DNA of 64,000 bases, from assembly GCA_003118195.1 (NCBI GenBank), contig BEXV01000033.1:167718-231717 (forward strand), given 5' to 3'. Numbering within the stretch: position 1 is the stretch's first letter; every line of letters starts with the position of its first letter. Under the pieces are notes generated by a model. The model was not told where the DNA came from. It saw only the letters and a program-made list of their open reading frames with translations, and did no database searches. The DNA is from Hemicentrotus pulcherrimus. Lineage: Eukaryota > Echinodermata > Echinoidea > Camarodonta > Strongylocentrotidae. A program made the translations under genes and the position numbers. Positions 36,994-49,299 of the stretch are shown here, piece after piece.

Positions 36994-37919
36994 GTTTAGA
37001 TTCCTCTACACTAGATCATCATGAATGAACTTGTTATTTCACCTGTCCTATTCATAGCATCACTACCTAGCCTTAGACCTTTCCTCAAGTACTAACCCTA
37101 AAATTAATCGTCTCAAATCTTACGAAGAGGAAATTGACACAAGTCATTCCCTCATATTCTAGTTTTATCTACTCACAGTCAATCCTATACAAAACATAGT
37201 TACTTCAAGATGTAATTATTAATTGAAAGAAGATTTCTTTGTGGTTTGGATACTAATTAATTCAGATGGTTGTATGCTGTCAATGTGACTTGCTTAGATG
37301 TACCTGTAATCATGTCAGAGCGTCATTTGGATCTAATGTCAGTTGTAATCAGATTGCTGTCCAATCAATTGATAATGATCTGATGTGACTTGAATCAAGT
37401 TAGAGAACAAACAAAAGAGAAGTAGGGAGAATGAAACCTTTCTAACCTCACATCAATCACGAGGCCCTTAATTCACACATCACCACCCTTTATTTTCTCC
37501 GCTCCTGATATATTATGAAAAGATGGAAAGACAAGATTGTCCATGTATAAAGTTATTGCAACCTAAATGCATTGTGCAACTGCGCTAAAAAGACAGAAAG
37601 AAGAGGGAAAATTGAGACGAGAACTGCTTGGTCCTAGAGGCCATCTATATGGACAGATTCAAATAATCATGTTAACGGCAGACCAAAGTACACCCGACTG
37701 TGTGACTGTGAATAATCCTATCAGGCATTCATCCGCAAATTTGATCAGGGAAGTTCGCCTCACTTAAAACCCTCATGCCTTCTATATTTCTGAGATAAAA
37801 AAAGGACTACTCCTCCTGCCCTCCTAGCTTTTTTTTTCTTTGGTCATCTTTGCATCAACATTTCTGTCATGCTACCGATTTCATTTATACATAGTGATGG
37901 GGAGTGAAAAGCACAGTGG
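36994..37919. other. Non-coding stretch without recognised features
   Basis: No gene or structured repeat recognised. Confidence 0.45.
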
Positions 37920-38003
37920 TAGGCAGGCGGGCGGGAGGGCAGGCAGGCAGGGGCAGGCAGGCAGAGGCAGGCAGGCTGGGGTAGAGAGGAGGAGGAGGTG
38001 GAA
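37920..38003. repeat. G-rich (GGCA)n compound repeat
   Basis: Repeated GGCA/GGCG units followed by GGA units. The plus strand has many closely spaced G tracts, so G-quadruplex formation is possible. Frames on both strands here (Ala/Gly/Arg or Pro/Cys/Leu repeats) are artefacts. Confidence 0.85.
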
Positions 38004-38119
38004 AGCTACCAATGTTTTTATCCAATCCCCCATGAAGAGAGGTGGCTTCTCTCTCCGCTGTGATGTCATCTAAAGTGATTGACATATCATCGCCTGGAAG
38101 GTGAAAGAGAGAGCATCCA

Positions 38120-38345
38120 AGGATGAGATTAACCCAACTCTAGGGCATTACGGAAAGGATGGAGAGGTTGAAGAAGTGATGGAGGGATGGAGGAGTGCAA
38201 GATGGAAAGATTAACCCAACTCTGGGGCATTACTGAGAGAAAGGAGGGGGTGATGGAATGATAGAGGGGTGGAGGGGTGGAAAGATTGTAGACCATTATG
38301 GAAGGGAAGGAGGAAGAGATGGAAAGATTTAACCCTGTTCAGTGG
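38120..38345. repeat. Degenerate ~80-bp repeat, about 3 copies
   Basis: The phrase GATTAACCCAACTCT(A/G)GGGCATTAC appears near 38126 and 38209, each followed by a G/A-rich stretch, and a more diverged third unit starts near 38281 with GGAAAGATTGTAGACCATTA. The period is about 80 bp. Confidence 0.6.
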
Positions 38346-38417
38346 TGTGCAGTGGCTAGGGGTGGGGTCAATGGAGGAGATTTGGATAGAGATTAATGGT
38401 ACTGAGGGGGTATATGA

Positions 38418-38485
38418 AGAGAATGGAGGAGGGTGGGTGGAGGAAGGTGGAAGAGAATGGAGGAGGGTGGGTGGAGGAAGGTGGA
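38418..38485. repeat. 34-bp tandem repeat, two perfect copies
   Basis: The unit at 38418-38451 is repeated at 38452-38485. It is G-rich (GGAGGAGGGTGGGTGGAGGA inside), with quadruplex potential. Confidence 0.85.
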
Positions 38486-38559
38486 AGGTAGTGATAATGA
38501 TAGTGTGGGATGTGTGTGGGATAGACAATTAACATCAATATGGGATGTGTGTGGAGAGT

Positions 38560-38740
38560 GAGGATGAGAGATAGATATACAGAGAGGTAGAGAGGTAGAC
38601 AGACAGACACAGAGTGAGAGAGAGAGACAGACAGACAAGCACAGAATGACAGAGCAAGATAAAAAGAGAGAGAGAGAGAGACAGGCACAGAGTGAGAGAG
38701 AAAGTGAGAGAGAGTGAGAGAGAGAGAGAGAGGCAGGTAA
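38560..38740. repeat. GA/GACA-rich purine tract
   Basis: A long run of GAGAGA, GACAGACA and GTGAGAGA words. The minus strand gives Ser/Leu/Cys-rich frames that are repeat artefacts. Confidence 0.85.
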
Positions 38741-39065
38741 AGAGATTGATTAATCTTATAGGGGGTGTGTATGGAAAGGAGGGAGCTCAGAAGAAGATGG
38801 GATGGAGAGAGAGAGATGGAGAAACTGATTGTAAAGGATAGAGATCATAATGACTAAGAGAATGATGAGGGCCTTTGCATCTCGTATTGTGCGAGATATA
38901 ATTACTTGAATAGAATAACATGGAAAACCAGAATAATGAATGGAGTAGGAACTCAAATATAACATATATTATTATACAACACCTACGTGGATCCTTGTCA
39001 TTTGATTGGAGGATTGGAGGATTGTTGGTCACATGATATTCAATAGATGTTATATTGCACGACCG

Positions 39066-39107
39066 TGCATTTTTGGTTATATGCGCCATGCATTTTTGGT
39101 TATATGC
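39066..39107. repeat. Two copies of a 19-bp direct repeat
   Basis: TGCATTTTTGGTTATATGC occurs at 39066-39084 and again at 39089-39107, a 23-bp period with a GCCA spacer. Each copy starts with TGCAT and ends with ATATGC. Confidence 0.85.
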
Positions 39108-39277
39108 AGACTGCGTACCTCTCTGCCGTGCGCGTATCCCTGCGTGTATCTGAAGCGAAGGCAATCTGAATATAATCGAGAGGGCTCGACTCAAACTTTA
39201 ATTTATCTTTAATATAAGGAGTAAAACATAATTTGTTGATTAACGTTCTATTAGATCTTCTTTGATGTTGAATAAAA

Positions 39278-39431
39278 CAAATAATGAATGTTTTCCCTTC
39301 GTTCAATAGTGCGAATATTTTCATTCGTTGAAAGATTAACGCTAATTCTATTAAACTCGGCTGACACCTCGTTTAATAGAATGTTAATCAAAAATATTCG
39401 CACTATTGAACTCATAACCATTCATTATTTG
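39278..39431. mobile_element. Foldback element with interrupted arms
   Basis: The left arm 39278-39360 and right arm 39367-39431 share, in inverted orientation, CAAATAATGAATG, TTCAATAGTGCGAATATTTT and GATTAAC...TTCTATTAAAC, with short insertions in the left arm. Only a few bases separate the arms. A further GATTAACGTTCTATTA copy lies outside at 39238-39253. No protein is encoded. This is consistent with a MITE or foldback remnant of unknown family. Confidence 0.6.
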
Positions 39432-40194
39432 TATACTATTTAGGCCTGTCAAAAACATGTCAGTTTTCATAAAAGTGATAATTATAATTTGAACAAAAGA
39501 GTATGAAGATAAGGAAATAAATACATTTCTTCCTAGTCATAACGACACAGAGCCATCATAGGTATCTGCATAACCTTAAAATAATTAAAATAACAGAACT
39601 TTGAATTTGGAATTTCTAAATGGAAATGGTCTGTGGTAAAATACAAAAGACATTCTGGAGAGAAGAGAGGGAGAGATTCCACTAAAGCTCCATATGAATG
39701 TAACTTGTTGTTATGTTATGAATCATATGATATCATCGGCAAGAAAGTAACGAGCAAAAGAAGAGAGACAGAGAGAACCAAAGTGAGCGAAACCGTAGCA
39801 GTGTTTGAAATGACAGATGTAAGGGACTTCCGGAAGAAAACAAAACTAGAGAGGGCAAAGTCAAGGAAATGAGATGGTTGGGGGTGAAGATCGGACATGA
39901 ACTCTGTCTGCTCTAGGGTAAAAAGAATGCATAAATGAATGAAGGGGTGACATTTACAACTGCGATATGAACATGGGTACAAGACCAACTCCTTGCTACT
40001 CATCTGATTGATGTGAAAATCAATAGCTGCATCGCTAGCTGCAACGCATAATTGCTTGTCGCTCTAATTATTCAATCTGGCTGTTCCTTGGCTTGGTTTG
40101 CTTGCCTCTCTCTCTCTACATGGTAAAGAGACACCTTTCAATCCCACCACCCTCCTAACTGTATTAGTACCTCAATGTAATTAGCGCAGCCTCT
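39432..40194. other. Non-coding stretch without recognised features
   Basis: Apparently single-copy. Short frames only, no recognisable gene. Confidence 0.45.
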
Positions 40195-40234
40195 ACACAC
40201 ACACACACACACACACACTCACACACTCACACAC
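40195..40234. repeat. (AC)n microsatellite
   Basis: AC dinucleotides with two ACTC interruptions. Confidence 0.9.
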
Positions 40235-43200
40235 CTTCTACCAACACTACCCATCCTTATGACTTGAGATCTAGCAGCCATCTTTATCAACCTTCTTCTT
40301 CTTTTTGCTTAATAACAAGGATCTTGCTTGGCTCATAACCTAATGAGCGGAGGGACTCAGAGGAAATCAAAACAATAGCAATGGCAGAATTTGTGTCTTT
40401 CTGTCCTGCTGCTCGATAGCAGCGTTGACTAAGTCAATACGAGCTGAGGAGAAAAGTGCAGGTTGCATGAGCAGAAAGGCAATAAGTCCAACCAAGATTC
40501 CAGTTTTTTCTTTTCTTGTATCAATGCTCCCACTGTGCAAATACTGACAAAAATTTGGGGGCTCACGCTCCATCGAGACAAACGCAGATAAAATTGAATC
40601 GACAGTGACAAATGGAAAGTGAGGAAAGGCAGAGACTTTTCTGACATCATCTACACAACCTTCCTCAGCTCCATGTAACCACTTTCAAATCCAATAATCA
40701 ATTAAAGCACATCCAACTCATTTGCATATCTATTCCTTGCCTCTTCTGACCTGACCCCATTTTTCTCTCTCATTTCTTTTCTTTCTAGCAAAGATATGTT
40801 CCTTACAAAGAGAACTAGCAAATAGACACTGCCAGAAGTTGGGCACAAGAAAGCCACAATTCAATTCAATCAATCTAAAGCTTACTTCTTTCTTTCAACC
40901 TTTCCTCTCTAATTTTTCTTTCTTCCATTATTTTCATAATCACTTGGAAATCTCTTGGCTATTAACATGTTTTCCTACACCTGCCTAACCCCATACAATA
41001 GAATGAATACCAATACAAAGAAGAATCTTTATGGAACGCTTCATCTACATGTTATGCTTCATATTTATCACTCATAGCCAGAAGGTATCATACTCCATTA
41101 ATATTTTATAGAGACTTATTCTTTCACTACATTCTGACGGTTACAACGATAGTATGGGCCGTGGTACAAAAGACAAAATCACTCCTATGTCTTTGGCTTT
41201 GGCTTTCACAAGCTGCCTTCAATAATGCAAGAATAGGATAAAGGATTACTCAAAACATGTGCAAAATGGAAGAATAAAATCCTTTTATCTTGCAAGGTTC
41301 CTTCTCTGAGAGTTTGGTGAATATTATAACAGAGAGTGCAGTACCCTGTTTTCTTTTTGAAAAGATATTTTTAAATGATTAGTTGATGACAGTATACACT
41401 GAGCGACGCTCATATGAAACTCAGGTTATAGAAAAGCTTTTATACCTTCTATATCTAACAAACTGTGGCTATATATGATGACCTACATCACCATTAACCT
41501 ATTAAGTATAGCAAATGCATACTAATTAACCTTGACCTTGGGGTCAGGGGTCATAGTCCAGTGAATGTCACTGAAAAGGTCAGAGTTCACTTCCTCTGGA
41601 ACTATTTTTTTTTTAATTTCTCATCAGACTATGATTAAACCACACCATTTTAATTGACATGATCTCATAATAAGTATATGCTCTCCATACAAATTCATAT
41701 AATAACAATAAAAAAGTTTAGTTTTTGGATGCAACTACCAATATTTTCTGAGGCTGTAACAAATAGTTCCCTGTTCCTTTCTCCTTTATTTCACACCCAT
41801 TATTATCTACTTCAAAAAAAATTTTATCTAATTTGCTTTCTTCATCATAGTACTATTCCAGGTCAAATGACAGATTTTACATTTGAAATTAAAATAATAA
41901 GGTAACTATTCAGAGAGATATGTTCTCATTTTAGAGGTAAAACGATGGAAGAGATTACTGGAAGTACTGCTAGAGGGTAAAGCCTGTACTGGGCTCATTG
42001 CAAAACACAACTGTCCTTCTCCAACCCAACGTGCCCCCAAGCTATTGTAATTCAGGCTTTACAGAATTCTGGGTCAAATGAAGAACATTTTGCTTTTCTT
42101 TCTTCTCTTTTCTCCCTCACCTCTCTGCCTTCCTCTTCTATTCATCATGGTTTGTCTCAAGTGAGGTTTTTGGTGAGAGAAAAAGTGCTAAGATGGGTCA
42201 CATTGCTATCAATTATCAACCAAATGTGTACTGGGGGTGATTGGAAGATTAAGATACATATCTCACCAAAGGAACACCTTTTGTCTCTATGCTTGTAATA
42301 CGCAGCAAGAGTACAGGCCGGGGAATATAATACTTTCTAGAGAAAAAAGAGAAAATTAAAATGAATTTGGGTCACCTGGCCAGATCAGGGTATTGGTAAT
42401 ATAAGCTCCCACCTCATATCAGGCTGAAGAATGACAAGCTAACTGCTCCTTAACTCGTTCAGTCCCACGCACTCATTATTCTGTACTCTACAGCTCCCAG
42501 AGCTCCAACAAATGACAATGATAGTATCCCTTTTTATTAACTCTTTCAGTACCATGAGTCAAGAGTGACAAATCTTAATCTTCCCAATGATTTTGAAAGT
42601 ACTTTTTCACCTCTAAGTATCAATGGTGCAAAGTACGTCATACAAGTAAAAAAAAAAAATGAGTTCTAAAAGCAATACAAGTGATATAATTAAATCACAA
42701 CAAACATGCAATTTTCAAAAGTTTCTTGCTGTGATTTTTTTTTTATATTTTTTTTTAAACAATTAAACAGAATATGAACTTGCCTGCTTTACCTTTATTG
42801 TTTCATACAGCTACTACTAGTTTTAACCTTTATATCTCAAATTCAAAGAACTATTGATTTTTCTCCCTGGTAACAGATCTATCAAGGAATTAGCAAAGAA
42901 CACTTTTGTAAAGTAGTGTCAAACTCTCATAATTAGATCAGGAGATTTTATACGCACAACTGATCCTTTTCATGTACCTCGCATCTTTCAAGAAATTCAG
43001 GGACCATACCCTTTCTTAAGCAGATAAATCCAGCAAGATTTAGCCGGTAAAAAGAGCCACTTGGTATGGGATTAGCATTCTGCAAACTACACAAACCTCC
43101 TGATAATTATTTACAACAACTAATTACTGGAATGTCAATGAACTCAGAGAAGTAAGATGATATTGAAAGAAATTATTTTAAAAGGTGGAACTGAGTCTCA

Positions 43201-43803
43201 GCTCATGTCGATTTAGTCACTTTTAAATGAATAGCACTGATATAGAGGATTCCTCACAATGTTTTAAAATTAGGTTCTTCCATATCAGTATCACATGAAC
43301 ATCTTAATTTTCATTTATTCATTTATTCAAAGGGGGAAAAATGGGTAAGTAATATTTGCATACAAACAACTCAACAAATAGGCTTATACAGCATAAGATC
43401 ATCGTCTATTAAATGTATAAAAGAAAAGGAAGATGTTAATAAGTAGCCATGTTTAGTTAAGAAATAAAATAGTAATTGATATAAAGATGTAGTGTTATGT
43501 CATTTTCTTCCAATACCACATCTTTCTGTAGACTTATTCCTTGTTCCAAATTCCTCTTTGGGTATCACAAAACCTCTGTTTGATGGACAAACATATAGGT
43601 ATGTTTTCTTTCCTTATCTCCAGCTCTCTTACTTATCTCTGATTCTCTTAAGTCTTATCTCTGTCTGTTTATTCTTGGTCTGTCTATACCTTATTTTAAA
43701 ATGAAAAGAATACTTCATAATTGTTGTCAAATAAATGCTTGAATGCCCTTCTGGTTCTTGGTAGATGAGCTATACAAATCTAAGGAATATAAGACTGAAA
43801 AGT

Positions 43804-43804
<1 letters not shown>
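40235..43804. other. AT-rich stretch without a gene
   Basis: No gene recognised. It contains short poly-A/T runs (about 42649, 42737, 42750). One repeat-poor block at 40330-40670 has a higher CpG content. Confidence 0.45.

Positions 43805-43853
<49 letters not shown>
43805..43853. repeat. (CT)n microsatellite
   Basis: Perfect CT run of about 49 bp. Confidence 0.95.
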
Positions 43854-43857
<4 letters not shown>

Positions 43858-44202
43858 TCACATGTAAGAATATAAGACTGGTCAAAGTGCTCTTTCTACA
43901 TCTCACACGTTGGTTGTGTTCTATGTGAAATGGGAGAATACTACTTGATAAAGTGGACCTTAGCATATTTCCACATTAACAATGAGCAATATGAGCCATT
44001 AATAATTTAGATATCCTCACAGCTCACCACTCTCTCTAATAGTCTTCATCAAATCAGACTAGTGCAATGGTTTAGCAAGATGAATCATGTATGTATGAAC
44101 TTTGAAAAGGTTTTCTGCCCAGTAAAACAGCCATGTAGGCACGCTCCTAGAACTTTCCTTTTCTTTTCTCCTCAGCTCCCTGTTTCTTTCAGTCATTTAC
44201 AC

Positions 44203-44380
44203 TCCCCCCCNGCTCTCTCTCTCTCTCTCTCTCTATCATTCTATCTATTTATCTAACTCTCTATCTCTCTTTCTCTATCTGTCGTTTTTTAAACTCCATT
44301 TCTCTCTTTCTTTCTTTCTGTTTCTCTTTCTCCCTCTCTCTCTTTCTCTTTCTCCCTCTCTCTCTCTCCCTCTTTATCGC
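44203..44380. repeat. Poly-C, ambiguous base, and CT-rich tract
   Basis: A C run is followed by a single N at 44211 and then CT dinucleotides, grading into TTTCTCTC pyrimidine-rich sequence. The N probably reflects uncertain length or base at the C/CT junction. Confidence 0.85.
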
Positions 44381-45134
44381 TCTATTACAGGTCAAGAAGG
44401 TGAACCATATATTTGATGTTGTGGAAAGATTGAGTAAATCACACCATTGACTCTAAGAGCCTCAAACTAACTCAATTACAATGTGCTCATACCTAGACAC
44501 TTCAAAACAAACTTTTCATCAATAAGATTTGTCTAGCAAATGAGAGAATAACTCAGAAAAACAAGTGTCATTCAGTAAAATTTGGTTCAATACTCTATGC
44601 TCAACATACCAAGTTCATTATATAATCTTCTGTTACTTGTACAAACAGTGTTAATATGTCTATCAATATGAAGTGTTTAGGGGGATACAAAGATGCTGAT
44701 TTCTCATGGTAATAGCTCTGAATTTAAAGTAGTTGAATAGGTATGGATTTCCCATGGAACCTAGCCTGAGATATCTCGGTCATAGTCATCAACAGGTGAA
44801 ATACCAGAAAGACATATGAACTTCTAACAGGAGTCAAGTTTCTTATTATTCTCTTACTCTTTACTACTTCTTTTATTATTTTTCTCTCAATTTTCATCAC
44901 TATTAAAAGTCTAAGGTGAGGAGAGATAGTTACCTACCCCTCCCTTTACCGCACAGTCTTCTCAAAATTTCAGAAGGGGAAAATAGAAGAGAGTTAGGCG
45001 CTCTAAAAAAAGAAGCCATGTTGTAGAGTGACGTGATCTACATAAGGATGAGGTCATGTGATATATTGTCACACGTTGTCACACTTCTACAGTCTGGTCA
45101 TGTGATATAGATGATTCAATGCAGTATTCATATC

Positions 45135-45215
45135 TCAGTCTGCTGGCTCAGTGGTTTCTTGATTTGGGAACAAAAAGACCCAAGGTTCAAGACCAAGTAA
45201 TGCTAGTGTGCTGCT
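45135..45215 (+). mobile_element. Degraded tRNA-derived SINE fragment
   Basis: A box TGGCTCAGTGG at 45144-45154 is identical to that of the SINE at 20930. A B-box-like GGTTCAAGACC lies at 45184-45194. The A-to-B distance (40 bp) is close to that of the better copy (43 bp). The body and tail are not clearly preserved, so this is a truncated or diverged copy. Confidence 0.5.
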
Positions 45216-46770
45216 AAGAAACACAAGAGACTCCAGAAACAGGAATTTATTGAGGGGGAGATGAGAGAAAGAGAGAGAAGGGGGAGGAGAAGGTGAAAGG
45301 ATGGCATAAGATGATAAGACTTGTTACATAGAGAAATAAACTGAAGGTATATGAAGAGAAGGTAATTGCTCATATCACTTGTGAAATATAAATTGTAGCA
45401 GTAATCAACCATACAGATTATATTCAACCAAACTATCTATACCTAACACAATCAACACCATCATTTGTACATCAAATCCCCAATCTAATTCTATGAAACT
45501 CAAATCACCAATTCTTTTCAAAATCACAGTCTCAGTACATTATAATCAACAAATCAAGTTGTTTCCATTGAAAAGTTTATCAAAACAGCTCTCCAAACTA
45601 ATATTGGCTGTCTATTCAACTTCCCAATCTTGGGAACAAAGGTACGGCGCATTTCTAAAACTGCTTATTGGCGAACATATTTAATGGCTTACTAGCACTC
45701 TATGTAAATGGTTTTCTCTCTATTGAATAGGAGGTGAAAGAGGCCGGGGGAAAAGCTCAAATAAAATCTAGACAAAAGGTGGAATTTTGCTTGGAGACAG
45801 AATTTCTATATGAATATCTACTCATTATTCATGTGATAAATGGGTATGGCTATGTATCACCTCCTCCAACTTCTTTTTAAAGTTGAATTCTATAGCTGAA
45901 CTATTAGACGATATGGAATCAAAGTTAATTCATTTAATCACATGCTCACCTAATGACTTTACTTGTGAAAGTGTTGAGATTCGAGGAACAGATTAATCCT
46001 TTTTTTATATAAATCTAACATTTATATAAACCAGATATGTGTCATGTGAATCTAGTTAATAGCCTTAAACACACTTTATAAGTTAAAGCTCGAGATTGCT
46101 TTATCTTTTCTCTATAAAAACACACAACATATTGCAGCATAATTTCTATGCGATCGCTCTTCCTCGATTTATTATAAATATGTCCATCTTATTGTATGAA
46201 AATCAGCTTTTACATACTCCTGTTGAGCTGCCTAGCTGAAAAGTTAATTACACATACATTCAAACTAAACCACATTCAAGATAAGAATCGGTTTGTAAGA
46301 AGACAGATTTGGTTTGTTACTTCTATTGCTTTACTAATGAGTTCAACATTTAATTGAGCTTGAAATAGGATGGGTGTTTTTGCTTCTATACAAAGATTAG
46401 CATAACTTACAGGGAGCAACTTTTGATGAAGTAATTTTCAAACCAATCAAACATCCCTTGAACTATGAGTGTACTTTAAGAATATTTGGTTCCATATCAT
46501 TTAAGGCTATCCAATAAAATAGATTGGACCACAGTGGACAAAGAAACAATTTGTTACAAGCAGTTAGGTGTTGGGTGTGACACCTGCATGTGTGTACAAA
46601 TCAAAGACATGCTTACAGATAATCAAGCTAAATAGAAAATATGTAATTCATAGCATTTACAGGACATTCTAATTCGTAATGATAGGATGGGGGTAATAAT
46701 ATCATTCTTTAGTTTATACCTGATGGAGATGGACCAGGGGTTTTCTAATGGCTGCAAGTATCAGTATTCC
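45216..46770. other. AT-rich stretch without a gene
   Basis: A GA-rich patch at 45252-45300. No gene or structured element recognised. Confidence 0.45.
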
Positions 46771-46794
46771 ATTAAACTCTCTCTCTCTCGTTCT

Positions 46795-46827
<33 letters not shown>

Positions 46828-46864
46828 CCTCTCTCTCTCTCTCTCCCTCTCTCTTTCTCTCTTT
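46771..46864. repeat. (CT)n microsatellite, interrupted
   Basis: CT dinucleotides with short CCAT, CCCT and TTT interruptions. Confidence 0.9.
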
Positions 46865-47219
46865 GTATTGTAGCTAAAGAAAACTTAATCACTGTGCAAT
46901 TATGAGACATATATCAAAAATACTTTGACCAAAAAAAAAGAGATTTTGGATTTGACAATAGTTTGCAAATAAATTTGAAGACTATTTACTTCTCCACAAT
47001 TATTTAATGCAAGAAAAAGCACTAAATAATGTTAAAAATATAATGGAAAGAAATTGTGCAGTTACGGTTTGCTAATTTTATTCATTATTTTAAACATTTT
47101 CTTACAATTTTTTTAATGAAAAGTAAATGCACCGCAACATACAAAGGAAGTTTTGAGAGTCTTTAATAATGGAGGTACAACTGATGTGTATATAGTTTAA
47201 AAATAGGAATTCACTTCTT

Positions 47220-47540
47220 TGAATAGAAGGAGGGAGGCACGCACTTCTGTAAAAACCAAATTCCATTAAGAAACGTGGCAGTTGAAGAGGAGACTTGATT
47301 TCTCATCTACACTGGTCTGGTGTGAAAATGTCAAATTAGACAAATTAGACTGGAAAGGTAGAGAGCCGAGAAAGAAATGCCAAAGCACAATTTAATCTTT
47401 CTACGAAAAGGCAGAACAAAAAAAAAGTGAAGTCGTCTTCTTCATGAGCTGCCAAAGAAATACATCAGCATATTTAATCTGATTTGTAATGCAAAAGAAA
47501 CAAAATCTGCGAACATGACCTTTTAGAGTCAATTAAAACA
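47220..47540. promoter_or_regulatory. Candidate conserved non-coding element
   Basis: Repeat-poor block with balanced composition, containing a short duplicated word AAATTAGAC at about 47333 and 47342. No sustained frame. The regulatory interpretation rests on texture alone. Confidence 0.2.
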
Positions 47541-49250
47541 GGAAGGCAGATTCATGCATGATGTGATGTAGAATTTAGAGAGCAGACATCGGCTGTTTCT
47601 AGCCGGTTCATCATATCATACCCCCTGCTATCTCTCTTTCTCTCATCTTTATCCTCCTATTCTATTTCTTTCCTTCTTTCCCATTTTCTCTTTCTATCTC
47701 CCCCTTCTTCTTGCTCTTCATAAATCTCTTGTTTTCTCACTTTTCTTCCAGAAATCACTTTTTTTGAGTCTCTGGCAATGTTCTATGTATTCCATGTACC
47801 ATTTTGTTTCACTATACTAGAATTCATAAGGAGAATGATATATGCAACAATACTTTGAACAGATCAATCATATTTTTCTTTCAAAGATTCATAAAGTGGC
47901 AACTAGACTGTTTCTTTAAAATGCTTTTTAACTTAACATTTTTAACATTTCATTTGAGCAACAATTCAGAGATACCCAAATCATGACATAAACAAACACC
48001 AGTAGCTTCTTTAACCTTTGAATATCAAGGCTTCATGAACATCCAGTAATTAGAGACAAGAATCAAATTAGAAGAAATAGTCAAGAAGTTGAAAAGGACA
48101 TACTCTCTGGCACAGAAACTCTCAAACACCTGTTTAGCTGTCAAAGTCAAATTAAGATCCAAGTCTGTAAGCTACCAACTCAAACAAAGTTTGACAAAGA
48201 GTGGGGGAAGACAAGACATGAGACAGAGATAGAAAACTCATTTACAAAAAGAGTAAAGAGCAGCCAAAGACAGACGGTTCATGGGTGTCAGAGAAATTCC
48301 AAACTAAACATTTAAATTCACGGAGGGATAATCAAATCCAATGGTTGGTAATGGACTAGATGAGACATCGAAGTGTCAAGTCTAGCTTTCAGGAACTGAA
48401 GAGCAGAAACAAGTGATTCTTTTCTCTCCCATTTCCCTCCTTTATTGAGGAGGCAGAATCACTCTTCTTTCTTCTTGAAATTGATGGAAAATAAGTGTGG
48501 AGCAGTTTGTAATCATGCATGTTGTACTCTAGTATCATGGTTAGCTTGTTCTGGCAATTTTCCCATGTGAATCAGAAATCCCAGGTTTTAATGTCTTATT
48601 ATCACAGCTCGATTTATTTGAATATCTTTCACATTACACAAGGTTTGATCTTTACATTCTCTCTTTCCTATTGATACGTTTGTGAACTGCCTTCAAACAC
48701 AGACACAAACAAATCACGTGGTTCCCTTTAAGTGAAGAAACTTTGAGGAACACAGAGTAACAATCAGAGAAGAATGGGCTTGCCACAGGAAACATTAAGC
48801 ATGCATACATCTACAGCCGCACCTGTGCAAATCTCGGCTAAACATTCTGACCAAGTTCAAACTACCTTAAGCAGATCTGACTTTTGACAGGCATGTTTCC
48901 TCTCCCTAATATCCACAAATAAAACTCTGAAGCAACACTGTGAAACAAAAGCTACATAAGGATTGAGGGGGTGCAGTAATTCAGTGAACAAATGTACCAG
49001 TAGCAACAGAATACGTTGAAAAAGGTATGTGGCTGAAAATGTGGTCAAATATTTGAATGTCAATTTGAACATGCATATCAAGTGACTTCACTAGAGATTT
49101 GGGCCCATGTTCATAAAATCCTTGCTGAAACATAACTATCTACATTGAAAACAGGACATAGGAAGGTTTTATTATCATGGGCTCAGCTCTACATAGGGAC
49201 TAGGGTCAAGACTATGTAACACTTTACCTCTTGGAAGATGTTTAGGAAAG
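47541..49250. other. Non-coding stretch
   Basis: A pyrimidine-rich patch at 47625-47730. A TGGGCCCATGTTCATAAAAT word at about 49107-49126 resembles the terminal repeat of the 150-bp MITE at 56749 but lacks a clear partner. No gene recognised. Confidence 0.4.
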
Positions 49251-49251
49251 G

Positions 49252-49299
49252 AGTCAGATGACCAGTCAGATGACAAGTCAGATGACCAGTCAGGTGACT
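49252..49299. repeat. 12-bp minisatellite, four copies
   Basis: Four units of AGTCAGATGACC type at 49252, 49264, 49276 and 49288, the last more diverged. It keeps frames open and gives a Ser/Asp/Trp repeat on the minus strand within a 123-codon frame. That frame has no other recognisable feature. Confidence 0.85.
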
